64,000 nt of DNA, taken from positions 425,001 through 489,000 of the forward strand of contig NZ_JAOWKY010000001.1 in assembly GCF_025751435.1 (NCBI RefSeq), read 5' to 3'. This DNA is from Albidovulum marisflavi. Lineage in GTDB: Bacteria; Pseudomonadota; Alphaproteobacteria; Rhodobacterales; Rhodobacteraceae. The first letter of the stretch is position 1, and each line of letters starts with the position of its first letter. The notes under the pieces were generated by a model that worked only from the letters and a program-made list of their open reading frames with translations, did no database searches and was not told where the DNA came from. A program made the position numbers and the translations under genes. Shown in pieces: positions 10,258-18,932 of the stretch.

Positions 10258-13203
10258 TCACTCCACCGCAAACACCTTCATCACCTCGTCGCCGAGGTGG
10301 TTGATCACCTTCACCGCGATGCGCCCCGATTTCGGCTTGGCGAACGGGCGCGAGGTGTCCGAATACAGGCTCTCCCAGGCCTCCTCGTCGATCTCGGCCT
10401 TCAAGGTCGTTTTCAGCGCCTTGTAGGGATCGTTCGCCCCCAGGAAGTAGGCGTGGCGGACGAAGAAGGACTCCTCGTTGTAATCCGTGTCCAGCATCCA
10501 CAGGGCGATGCCGTCGGTGCCTTCGCTTTGCACCTCGCCGGTCTGGGGCTTGAAGACGTCCACGCCGAAGACCTGGACCTGCACCATCCCGTCGCCAGCC
10601 TCGGTGATGCGAATATCCGGTTCGCCGAAGATCACAAACAGGTTGCCCGCGCCGGTAGACTTCAACTCGCCGCCCATATGCAGGTCGGGGTTCATCCGGG
10701 CTTTCAAGACGCGGATGCGGCCGAGCTTGTCGAACTCGGAGCTATGGGCGTCATAGTTGAAGGCGCAGGCGATCAGCGCGTCGAAACCGGCGTCGCCAGC
10801 TTCGCGCGCGGCGGCCACCAGGTCGGGGCGGGAGACGGTGCCGAACTCGGGGCCGATGAACACACCGGCGCGGCGCTGGGTGTCGCCTTCCATGAAGGCG
10901 CCCTCGGCGGCGATCCAGTTGCCGGGCCAGCCCTTGAGGCTGGTGAAGGTGATCCGGTCCTCCTTGTGCGCCTGCTGCACGCCCGCGGCTTTCAGGTTTT
11001 CCAGGATCATGTGGGCGAAGTCGGTGAAGTCGCGCGGGGCCTCGGCGGCCTTGCGCTTGCCCTCGGCGGCCTCGTAGGTGTCGATCAGCTCGTCATCCCA
11101 ACCGACGGCGAGCGTGCGGTGGGGGGACAGGCTTTCCACAGTGAACGGCCCAGCCACGCGGGTTTTGCCACTGTCGGAGAAGGGCTTGTCGTAGAGGTAT
11201 TCGAACTCGGCCTTCGCCGCGATGCTGGCGTCGATTTCGCGCTGGCGGGCGATGCGGGCCTCCCAGAACTGTTTCAGGGCGGCTTGCGCGGGGGCGGGCC
11301 AGCCTGCGGGCGCCTCGCGCGGGATTTCCCATTCCATGAAGCCGTTCGCCGGGGCCATCTCGCCGGAGGGGAGTTTTACTTCGCCTGTCGCGGAGAAGTC
11401 GATCTTCGCGCCCGCGCGGCCGCCGGTTTCCACCTTGAAGGGGGTGGCGTGGCCGGCAAGGGCGGCGTTCAGGGCGGTGATGGCGTCTTCGACGGCGGGT
11501 TGGAGCCTGTCCCAGATCACGTCGATTTCGGCGTTGTTGGCGATGGATTTCAGCGTGATGTGCGGCACGCGGTCGTAGACGAAGCCCTGGCGGATGCTGC
11601 CGTGGGTGGCGGTGGATTTTGGGGGGGTGCGGGTGATCTCGCCTTCCTTTTGCTGCCCCTCCTTGCTGTCGGCGAGGAGGTAATAGGGATAGCGCGCGCC
11701 CATCAGGCGGGATCGGGCGAGGGCCACGGCGACGCGGCTGGTGTCGATGGTGATCCAGCGCCGCCCCCATTGTTCGGCGACATAGGCCGTGGTGCCCGAG
11801 CCGCAGGTGGGATCGAGCACCAGATCGCCGGGGTCGGTGGTCATCAGGATGCAGCGTTCGATGACTTTGTTTCCAGTTTGCACGACATATAGCCGATCAC
11901 CGCCGTATTGCGATTGTCCCACTGTGTCCGTCCAAATGTTTGAGAACGGCATGGTTGGGTAGTCATCTAAATAGCGGACGTATCCGACGCCCGTTCCGGA
12001 ACTATATGCCCGATTTGCACGTCGAAGCCGTTTCATTCCTGCGAGTGTCGTTGACCACCCCCGAGCACCGGATGGAGTAAAGCTGTTGCCCATAACTTGA
12101 ATTGGGAAACCCATAGCTGAGTCTTCCCCCGCAGAACGTCCTTGCCGCTGCGATGAAAGATCGCCGATAGCGATAAGCCTCTGGTCACTAGGAACCTTAG
12201 CAGTGCCATCCTTTTCGGCTTTCGTCAGCGGGCGCCAGTCGAAGGGAGCACTTTCAGAGAGGCGATAGCCAGTGGTGCCCTCCCCGCCAAGTTCCTTCAT
12301 CCGCACCAAAGGCCGAAATTTCAATTTGGGCTTCGATTTAGCAAACCATAGGCAAAAATCGTTGACCCCTGGCAAGTACTCCGAAGTCTGGGCAACTGTT
12401 TTTGCAAAGACGATTTCGCTTACGAAATTATCAACCCCGAACACCTCAGCCATCAATGACCGTACTAAGTGCACATTCTCATCGCCGATCTGCACGAAGA
12501 TGCTGCCGCTGTCGCTCAGCAAGTCGCGCGCCACGGTCAGACGGTCGCGCAGGTAGGTCAGGTAGGAGTGGATGCCGTCCTTCCAGGTGTCGCGAAAGGC
12601 GCGGACCTGTTCGGGTTCGCGCGTCACATGGGTCTTGTCGCCATCCTTGACGTCGCGCGAGGTGGTGGACCACTGGAAGTTGGAGTTGAACTTGATGCCA
12701 TAGGGCGGGTCGAAATAGATGCACTGCACCTGACCGCGCAGCCCCTCACGTTCCGCCAGTGACGCCATCACCGACAGGCTGTCGCCCGAGATCATCCGGT
12801 TCGACCAGTGCTGATCGTGCTGATAGAACTCGGTCGCGGCCTCGGCATCGGGCAGGCCGTTGAAATCGGCGAACATGTCGAACTGCGGGGCGTCCTTGGC
12901 CGCCTTTGCGCGGTTCGCGGATTCGCGTTTCAGGTCGTCGATGATGACCTTGGGGTGGACCTTTTCTTGGATATACAGCGGCGGGGCCTGGACGATCAGG
13001 TCGGACCAGTCCTGCTCATCCTTGCCGCGCCAGACGAGCTGCGGGTCAAGGTCGCGGTTGCGGCGTTCGTAGGCAAGCTGGATCGGCGTCTTGTCCTGAT
13101 CGCGCATCAGGCTTTCGAACTCGGCCGTCGGGATGTTTTTGCGCGTGGCGTCGTCATGCTTCAGCGCCTCGACCTCGAGCGGTTTCTTGGGCGTGCGGGC
13201 CAT
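10258..13203 (-). CDS. mod: type III restriction-modification methyltransferase (Mod)
   Basis: A 981-aa N6-adenine methyltransferase of the beta class, recognised by motif order: DPPY at 165-168 (motif IV) before DPTCGSGTT at 464-472 (AdoMet-binding motif I). The roughly 300 residues between them would include target recognition, and the C-terminal half (about 520-981) is the long extension typical of the larger Mod family. It modifies the recognition site and forms the complex with Res. ATG overlaps the NYN stop (TAATG), and the 74-aa gene begins four bases after its stop. No frameshift or homopolymer tract suggesting phase variation was seen. Confidence 0.92.
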   Translation of the reverse strand: MARTPKKPLEVEALKHDDATRKNIPTAEFESLMRDQDKTPIQLAYERRNRDLDPQLVWRGKDEQDWSDLIVQAPPLYIQEKVHPKVIIDDLKRESANRAKAAKDAPQFDMFADFNGLPDAEAATEFYQHDQHWSNRMISGDSLSVMASLAEREGLRGQVQCIYFDPPYGIKFNSNFQWSTTSRDVKDGDKTHVTREPEQVRAFRDTWKDGIHSYLTYLRDRLTVARDLLSDSGSIFVQIGDENVHLVRSLMAEVFGVDNFVSEIVFAKTVAQTSEYLPGVNDFCLWFAKSKPKLKFRPLVRMKELGGEGTTGYRLSESAPFDWRPLTKAEKDGTAKVPSDQRLIAIGDLSSQRQGRSAGEDSAMGFPIQVMGNSFTPSGARGWSTTLAGMKRLRRANRAYSSGTGVGYVRYLDDYPTMPFSNIWTDTVGQSQYGGDRLYVVQTGNKVIERCILMTTDPGDLVLDPTCGSGTTAYVAEQWGRRWITIDTSRVAVALARSRLMGARYPYYLLADSKEGQQKEGEITRTPPKSTATHGSIRQGFVYDRVPHITLKSIANNAEIDVIWDRLQPAVEDAITALNAALAGHATPFKVETGGRAGAKIDFSATGEVKLPSGEMAPANGFMEWEIPREAPAGWPAPAQAALKQFWEARIARQREIDASIAAKAEFEYLYDKPFSDSGKTRVAGPFTVESLSPHRTLAVGWDDELIDTYEAAEGKRKAAEAPRDFTDFAHMILENLKAAGVQQAHKEDRITFTSLKGWPGNWIAAEGAFMEGDTQRRAGVFIGPEFGTVSRPDLVAAAREAGDAGFDALIACAFNYDAHSSEFDKLGRIRVLKARMNPDLHMGGELKSTGAGNLFVIFGEPDIRITEAGDGMVQVQVFGVDVFKPQTGEVQSEGTDGIALWMLDTDYNEESFFVRHAYFLGANDPYKALKTTLKAEIDEEAWESLYSDTSRPFAKPKSGRIAVKVINHLGDEVMKVFAVE

Positions 13204-13925
13204 TACTCGACGTCCTCATCCTTTTCGGCTTTTTTCGCCGCGGCCGTCCCCGGTTTGGGGAAGCCGCTTTGCAGCCCGTCAATATGTTCAAAAAGCTCAG
13301 GCGCCACACTGCGCCACAGGGGGTCGAGCACGACCTTGACCCCTTCGCGCCGCGCAAGCTTGGAGGCAGGGACGAAATCGGAGTCGCCGGCGACCAGAAT
13401 GATGGTATCGACCTGCCGCTTGAGCGTAAGCGAGGCGATGTCGGTGCCGATGCGCATGTCGACCGCCTTCTGGCGCAGGCCGGGGGTGAAATCGTCGTCG
13501 GTCAGGTCGGCGACTTTGATCTCGCCCTTCAGCAGCCGCTTCTGGGCTTCTTCGCGCAGGATCCAGCCGCGTTCACGCCGCACCTCGCCCAGCCGGACGG
13601 CCATGTGCGACATGCGTCGCAGCTTGTCGTGGAGCGCGAGACGGAACTTCGCCTCGTCGCTGCGGGCGTAGTCGATGGACTTGCCGGAGACGGGGCGATG
13701 TTCTTTCCCGAGATACGGCTTCGCGTCGTAGAAGAACGACCGGTAGAGCAGCGCGCGTTCATGTGGCAGCTTCTCGATCCGGTTGCGGGACTTCAGATGC
13801 GCGGCGATCAGGCGGCGTAGCGCCCAGGCAACCGACTCCGGGTCGCCTGGCTTCGCGCTCTTGAACACGGTCGGGAGGCGTTTGAGGAAGTATCCGCCGT
13901 CGATTAGGATCGCCACCTTGCTCAT
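13203..13925 (-). CDS. NYN-domain (PIN-like) ribonuclease, LabA/DUF88 family
   Basis: A 240-aa protein with the NYN fold: an N-terminal strand ILIDGG with Asp9, a conserved KAVDMRIGTDIAS segment (Asp156, Asp162) and ILVAGDSDFVP (Asp181, Asp183). These acidic residues form the metal-binding centre of PIN-like nucleases, which cut RNA. The C-terminal 30 residues are charged and alanine/lysine-rich. It sits between Res and Mod, overlapping Mod by TAATG, so it belongs to the restriction operon. A nuclease that degrades RNA when restriction fails is one possible role; this is not shown by the sequence. Confidence 0.85.
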   Translation of the reverse strand: MSKVAILIDGGYFLKRLPTVFKSAKPGDPESVAWALRRLIAAHLKSRNRIEKLPHERALLYRSFFYDAKPYLGKEHRPVSGKSIDYARSDEAKFRLALHDKLRRMSHMAVRLGEVRRERGWILREEAQKRLLKGEIKVADLTDDDFTPGLRQKAVDMRIGTDIASLTLKRQVDTIILVAGDSDFVPASKLARREGVKVVLDPLWRSVAPELFEHIDGLQSGFPKPGTAAAKKAEKDEDVE

Positions 13926-14058
13926 GCGGTGGCTCCCAGAACGACATAAGCCCCAAGGGGTCGGCTGCGTTCATGATCGCTAGGAACACAGCGTACTGCC
14001 AAGGGGCGGATGCTTTGGTATATAGTTTTTCTTGCGAATCCGTCAACCGTCCAGCGCA

Positions 14059-17000
14059 TCACGCAACCTCCTGAGGCGCGAAGCCCTCTATCAACTTGGC
14101 AAACTCCTGCTCCATCTCGTAGACCGCCGTGAACTCGGCGAACTCCCAGCGCCCGAATTTGCCAAGGTTGTTCACGCCCGGCACCCAATAAGCGCGCATG
14201 GTGTTCGCCTTGTCCTTCGCATCCTCGCCGCGGTAGCCCTTGATCTCGACGATCAGGTTTAGCGGGTCGGGCTTGCCGTCGTCGGTGCGGCGGCCGTCAT
14301 CGACCTGGACGATGAAGTCGGGCAGGTATTTCCGCGGGGTGGAGCCGGAGAGGTAGGGCACCTCGAGCCCGAGCCCCTGGTTCTTGACGTAAGAGAGCAC
14401 CCGGGGGTGGCCTTCGGCGATGCGAGCAAACTCGGCCTCCCAATCGCTGTCGCAGACCACCCAGTTGACATGGGACTTGTCGGGGCGCGTCTGCCAGCGC
14501 AGCGCCTTGGAAGTGGTGAAGTTGACGTAGGCAGTCGTGCCGGTGGGATTGTAGGCGTCGAGGATCGCCTTGATCTGGTTTTCGCCGTTCAGGGTTTCGG
14601 TGATGGCCGCCTTGATCCGTTCGGCAGCCATGTCGGCGATTTCCTTGTAGACCAGCTGCGCCGGATAGGTGCCGCCGGAGCATTTCAGGTAGCCACCGTC
14701 CAGCCACTGCCGGGTGATGCGCTTCAACTGGCCAAAGAGGTGCAGTTTCGGCTCTTCGCCGGGGTCGCGGTACTTGGTGTAGAGGAGGTGCCGCGCCAGA
14801 TGGAACAGGATGGTGGAGGAGCGCATGTCCTCCAGATGCTCTAGCGTCAGGTCCACGCCCTCGCCGACGATACCCTGATTGGTGGTCGTGGAGGGGCCAA
14901 GAAGCTGCGGCGTAAGTTCCAGAACGTGATCGGGGCCGAAGGTGGCCTCAAGCCGTTCGTCTGGCAGTTCGACGCGGTAACCCTCGACGCGGGGAAAGGT
15001 GATTTCCAGCGCGTCCCGATCAGGCTTGACCGCATGGACGCGGACGGTTTCGCGTGGGGCCGCCGGGGGTGAGATCACCGGCTTCGCCGTGAAGTCGAAG
15101 GGGATGCCGAGGACGTCGGCGTATTCGACGTTGAACAGCCCCTCGTCGTTCAGTTCGTACGACTGGCGTCGCAGCGCGCGGCCGATCACCTGTTCGCACA
15201 AGAGCTGCGTGCCGAAGGCGCGCACGCCTAGAACATGGGTGACGGTGTTCGCGTCCCACCCTTCTGTCAGCATGGACACCGAGACCACGCAGCGGATCTG
15301 TTCCCCGAGGCGGCCTTTCTTGCCGACAGTGTTCATGACCTCGCGCAGCAGGGTGGATTCGTCGATCTTGTTCCCCGCGGTGATGTCGCCCGTTCGCTCG
15401 ACCATCTCGCGTTTGAACTGCTCGATTTCGACAGCGGCCATTTCGCGGAAATCCTTGTCGAGCGCCTCGCCGGATTCGAGCTGTGCGCTGTCGATCAGGA
15501 TGGTGTTCGGCCGGGCGAGCGGGTTGCCGTGCTCGTCGTGGTTGCGGAACAGGGCAAGGCGGCCAAACTCGAGCTTGCTGCTGGAGCCATCATTGCCAAT
15601 CCGATCAAAGCCCGAAATGTACTTGTAGATCAGCTCCGATGTTGCAGTGTTATTGCAGACGACGATGAACACCGGCGGGACGCCAATCTCCTTGTCTTGC
15701 CAAAGCTGGAAGGTCTTTTCGTAGTGACCGTAGAGGGCTTCCAGCGCGGTCAACAGCTCGACCGGCAGGCTGAGCGGATCGAGCGCCTTGCCCGCGGCGC
15801 GGCCCTTCTTGGGGAGCTTCTTGCCGATGTGGTCCCAGAGATTGCGGAACTTCGGCGTGTCGCCACCCGGCACGTTGTCGGCAATCGGCACGCGCGGTAG
15901 CTTCACGATTCCGCACTCGATGGCGTCCATCAGCGAGAAGTCGGACATCGTCCAGGGAAACAGCGTGCCTTCGATGTAACCTGACCCCCGAAGGAAGAAC
16001 GGCGTGGCCGACAGGTCGTAGACGAGGCTGATGCCGAGCTTCCGCTTGACCGCTTCCAGACCGGAAATCCACATCCGGGCGGCCTCGTTGTTCTCCTTGG
16101 CCTCGCTTTTCTCGTCGCCCTTCAGATCGTCCTCGGTTTCGCCGACGGCGTCCTTCACTCGCTCACGATAGCAGTGGTGCGCTTCGTCGTTCAGAACGAC
16201 GATGTTTTTCTGGCCCATAAGGTCGCCCATGACCCGCTGGATCATCTCACCTTCGGTCTCCAGCGTCTGGACCTTGTCACCGCGCCAGCCCTCAAGCGCC
16301 TGCCTGGTGCCTTTGGCGATCACCAGTTTTTCGCGCAGCTTGAAAGCGTGATAGTTGGTGATGACGATCTTGGCGGCCTGGATGTCGCGCAGCATGTCGG
16401 GCGGCGTGATCTCGCGCGAGCGATAATAGCTTTCGGGGTCATTAGGCAGGAGGACGCGCAACCGGTCTCGGATCGTGATACCCGGTGAGACGATCAGGAA
16501 CCGGCTGGAGAACTGTTTGCTGTTTGGGTGGCGCACGGCGTTCACCGTCTGCCAGGCGATGAGCATCGCCATGACGGTAGTCTTGCCCGCCCCGGTCGCG
16601 AGCTTCAGCGCAAGGCGCATCAGTTCGGGATTGGCCTGCTCGTTGGCACCCTTGATGTGCGCCCAGAACTTGGCGACGCGCGGCCCCATCTTTGGCGCGA
16701 CCTCGGTCAACCAGATCGCGGTTTCGACGGCTTCGATCTGGCAGAAGAATGGGCGGACGCCCTCGAACTTGTGGTGCCGCCAATGTTGCAGCAGGCGGGC
16801 AGTTTCCGGAGTAACCAGCCACTGGTCGGGGTTCGGAAGGTTGCGCCACGTTTCGACATATCCCCGGACTTCGTTGATGATCGGGGTGGGATTGTATTCC
16901 TGATCTGCTGTCGAAAGATCGTCATCAGCACCGAGCAGCAGAGCGCCCTGCTTCTGGCTTTGGCGCTGTTTCTTCGTCTTGGGGACCGGCGTAATCAGGT

Positions 17001-17124
17001 CAGAACGGCGCCTTGTCTCAACTATGCGGTTCGTCGGCTGGCCATCTGCATCCAGTTCCCAATGGCGGCCAGGATACTCGTAAGGAGAGTTCAGGATCGG
17101 CTTTTCAAAGAACTGCTCAGACAT
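14059..17124 (-). CDS. res: type III restriction endonuclease/helicase subunit (Res)
   Basis: A 1021-aa SF2 helicase-nuclease. Walker A ATGAGKTTVMA lies near residue 185, DEAH in VVLNDEAHHCYR near 318, YDLSATPFF near 375, and motif VI is QVIGRALRR. The C-terminal part carries a PD-(D/E)xK nuclease: YLPDFIVQVDDG then LIVEIKGYRG. ATG at 17124 (MSEQFFEKP) is preferred; a longer start at 17139 is possible. It is the first gene of the minus-strand cassette, divergent from the reverse transcriptase across a 575-bp intergenic region. A 133-bp gap to the NYN gene contains no convincing gene. All catalytic motifs look intact. Confidence 0.92.
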   Translation of the reverse strand: MSEQFFEKPILNSPYEYPGRHWELDADGQPTNRIVETRRRSDLITPVPKTKKQRQSQKQGALLLGADDDLSTADQEYNPTPIINEVRGYVETWRNLPNPDQWLVTPETARLLQHWRHHKFEGVRPFFCQIEAVETAIWLTEVAPKMGPRVAKFWAHIKGANEQANPELMRLALKLATGAGKTTVMAMLIAWQTVNAVRHPNSKQFSSRFLIVSPGITIRDRLRVLLPNDPESYYRSREITPPDMLRDIQAAKIVITNYHAFKLREKLVIAKGTRQALEGWRGDKVQTLETEGEMIQRVMGDLMGQKNIVVLNDEAHHCYRERVKDAVGETEDDLKGDEKSEAKENNEAARMWISGLEAVKRKLGISLVYDLSATPFFLRGSGYIEGTLFPWTMSDFSLMDAIECGIVKLPRVPIADNVPGGDTPKFRNLWDHIGKKLPKKGRAAGKALDPLSLPVELLTALEALYGHYEKTFQLWQDKEIGVPPVFIVVCNNTATSELIYKYISGFDRIGNDGSSSKLEFGRLALFRNHDEHGNPLARPNTILIDSAQLESGEALDKDFREMAAVEIEQFKREMVERTGDITAGNKIDESTLLREVMNTVGKKGRLGEQIRCVVSVSMLTEGWDANTVTHVLGVRAFGTQLLCEQVIGRALRRQSYELNDEGLFNVEYADVLGIPFDFTAKPVISPPAAPRETVRVHAVKPDRDALEITFPRVEGYRVELPDERLEATFGPDHVLELTPQLLGPSTTTNQGIVGEGVDLTLEHLEDMRSSTILFHLARHLLYTKYRDPGEEPKLHLFGQLKRITRQWLDGGYLKCSGGTYPAQLVYKEIADMAAERIKAAITETLNGENQIKAILDAYNPTGTTAYVNFTTSKALRWQTRPDKSHVNWVVCDSDWEAEFARIAEGHPRVLSYVKNQGLGLEVPYLSGSTPRKYLPDFIVQVDDGRRTDDGKPDPLNLIVEIKGYRGEDAKDKANTMRAYWVPGVNNLGKFGRWEFAEFTAVYEMEQEFAKLIEGFAPQEVA

Positions 17125-17699
17125 CCTTGGCGCCTTCACGTATGATCGCTTTCAAAACGGACCGGAAATGGCCGATCCACGGAAATGTGGCCTAGTCATC
17201 CAACAGCCGTGTTTCAACTGCGGCAGAAGCTGCGAACTGACCCGTTTGCGCCATCGCGTCGACCGTCTTCTTTGGAATCCTCAATAAAACGACGACCGTT
17301 GGCAAAGGGAACCAGACTTGCTCATGTGACTAAACGCCTCTCAACTGTGATTGCGGCAACGGTGACAGGTTTCTCTAGCTATTACTAGGACTTGATCAAC
17401 TTTCCCACTGCGAATGGCTGGGAACTGGCCAATCTCTTGCGGTCAACCGCCAATGCTGCGCGGAACGGCGTCGATGTGTTGCTGATGGTCAGGAAGTTGA
17501 TGGGACACGATGGCACATTGATGGCGCGCACTCGTCGGAGATCAGCGCTGGTTCGCTGACAATCCTATCCTTTCTCATCCTGCAGCGCGAAGTCTGGGGG
17601 CGGCTGATGCGCCACACTTCGTGCTCATAGGCTTAGGAGATGAGCTCAGGGGCTTTCAAGCTACTGCAAAGGGTTGCTGGCAACGGGTGAAGCTGCGAG
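17125..17699. other. 575-bp divergent intergenic region between Res and reverse transcriptase
   Basis: It must contain promoters for Res (leftwards) and the reverse transcriptase (rightwards). Its right third is rich in stem-loops, annotated separately as a candidate retron RNA. The stretch 17400-17535 has a readable but unrecognised peptide frame; it could be a gene fragment. Confidence 0.5.
17540..17650 (+). ncRNA. candidate retron msr-msd region (structured DNA before RT)
   Basis: Three consecutive stem-loops occur just before the reverse transcriptase: TCAGCG/CGCTGA at 17542-17559; CGAAGTCTGG with CCACACTTCG at 17588-17597/17612-17621 (one mismatch, 14-nt loop); and GCTCAT/ATGAGC at 17623-17645. 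Retron non-coding RNA normally lies immediately upstream of the RT gene. I could not find a convincing a1/a2 outer repeat here, so the limits and identity are uncertain. Confidence 0.35.
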
Positions 17700-18707
17700 A
17701 TGGCAGATGCGTTCGAAGCAATGAGGAAGAGAATGCGGGCCGGGTTTGACGATTTTCCCATTTTGTCTGCGGTGTTGGGTGTGTCCAAGGAATCTGCATC
17801 ATGCGATTGCCAGAAGCGCTACAATACTTTTGAACTCAAGTCGCGAGGCACTGGTAAGGCGCGGGCAATCAGCGCGCCGTGCCAGCACCTGAAATTGATG
17901 CAGCGCGCGCTTCTCGACAGAATCCTTTGTCATGTCGCGCCTCACGATGCAGCGATGGCTTTTGTGCGGGGTAGATCAATTGCCTCGAACGCTCGTCGCC
18001 ATCATAGGGCCACGCACATCTTCACGACCGACATTTGTTCCTTCTTTCCCTCGATTACAGCGGCGCATTTGAGCCCAATGTTCGAGAAACGCTTCCGCCA
18101 TCTTTCTTCTGACGCCATCAAGGAGATTATCGACTTGGTCACTGACGAAGGACGTCTTCCTCAGGGTGCGCCCACCAGCCCGCACCTTGCCAACCTCGTA
18201 ATGTTCGACTTTGATGAGCGCTGTAGCTGGTTTTGTGACAGACTGGGGGCAGTATACACGCGATATGCTGATGACATTAGTATCTCTGCAAAAGACGCGG
18301 AGACCCTAAGGCACATCGCAAGCGTTGTCGCGGAAGGTCTCCGCGCCCTTGCTATGCAGGTGAACCCTGAAAAGACCCGCCACTTAGGCCCGCTCCACCG
18401 CAAGACCGTTACAGGGCTTGATATTGGCGGAGAACGCATTCGTCCTACACGTACCTTTCGAAAGAAGACCGCCGCACTCGTGCGGATGTCGGTCAGGTAT
18501 CCTGACAAGATGCAGCGGCATCGCTCAAGAGTCTGCGGCTACCTGGCTTTCTGGCACGGCGTCGATCCCGCAGACAGAGAACTCGCGAAGCTGGTTAGCG
18601 CGATGGGCCTGGATGATTGGACCGAGAGGATCTTAGCCGCGTCGGCTTTCGAAAGGCAGTTTGATGGTACTTGTGATTACACCTTGGGCGGTCAAATCCC
18701 ATTCTAG
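17700..18707 (+). CDS. retron-type reverse transcriptase
   Basis: A 335-aa reverse transcriptase. It has the motif A region TTDICSFFPSI (Asp111), QGAPTSP (155-161), the catalytic YADD (189-192) and VTGL (237-240). N97-A98-R99-R100-H101 fits the NAxxH signature in region X that marks retron RTs, and VTG is the region Y signature. It would copy part of a partner non-coding RNA into msDNA. ATG at 17700. Length and motif set fit a stand-alone retron RT rather than group II intron or diversity-generating types (no maturase domain). The gene is flanked by structured DNA on both sides, and the next gene downstream, in the same direction, is a helicase/nuclease that could be an effector. Confidence 0.88.
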   Translation: MADAFEAMRKRMRAGFDDFPILSAVLGVSKESASCDCQKRYNTFELKSRGTGKARAISAPCQHLKLMQRALLDRILCHVAPHDAAMAFVRGRSIASNARRHHRATHIFTTDICSFFPSITAAHLSPMFEKRFRHLSSDAIKEIIDLVTDEGRLPQGAPTSPHLANLVMFDFDERCSWFCDRLGAVYTRYADDISISAKDAETLRHIASVVAEGLRALAMQVNPEKTRHLGPLHRKTVTGLDIGGERIRPTRTFRKKTAALVRMSVRYPDKMQRHRSRVCGYLAFWHGVDPADRELAKLVSAMGLDDWTERILAASAFERQFDGTCDYTLGGQIPF

Positions 18708-18932
18708 TCTGATCATTAACCAGTGACGTCAGGAGCAACCAGTGTTCCCCGCACGCGCAAAGCGCGCGGACACATAAACAAGGCCGACCGCTGGACCGGC
18801 TGCTTGCTCCTGACGCAGTTGGAGTTGTTAAGAGAGAAGAGTCGGTAGTGCAAGGACGTCGTTGCGATTGGATATTGCCAGCCGTCTCAGTCATTTCGCA
18901 AGCTCATTCGACCAGATGCAAGGCTCAAGCCA
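18708..18932. other. intergenic region between RT and helicase IV-like gene
   Basis: Apart from the inverted-repeat structure at 18727-18815, the frame of the helicase is open back to about 18848 but contains no ATG. No other gene is seen. Confidence 0.6.
18727..18815. repeat. long inverted repeat enclosing two hairpins, downstream of RT
   Basis: A perfect 12-bp inverted repeat CGTCAGGAGCAA (18727-18738) with TTGCTCCTGACG (18804-18815) closes a 65-base interior that itself folds: a GC-rich hairpin around CGCGC-AAA-GCGCG (18744-18771) and a weaker one with GCCG/CGGC (18783-18800). The three-way junction begins 19 bases after the RT stop. No poly-T follows, so it is not a simple terminator. 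It could be an RNA element, for example a retron RNA placed downstream, or a DNA cruciform. Confidence 0.6.

Noticed and set aside
10156-11892. A 578-codon plus-strand frame
   Set aside because: Antisense to Mod; the product is rich in Gly, Val and Asp with no family resemblance.
13926-14046. A possible small gene between Res and NYN (contains FLAIMNAADPLGLMSFWEPP)
   Set aside because: It faintly recalls a DUF1871-like pattern, but it begins at TTG, lacks a ribosome-binding site and runs out of frame into the NYN gene; too weak to annotate.
18727-18815. Reading the inverted repeat after the RT as an ordinary terminator or an integron attC site
   Set aside because: No T-run follows and the interior folds into two further hairpins; the consensus attC core ends (GTTRRRY/RYYYAAC) are absent. 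It was kept only as a structured element.
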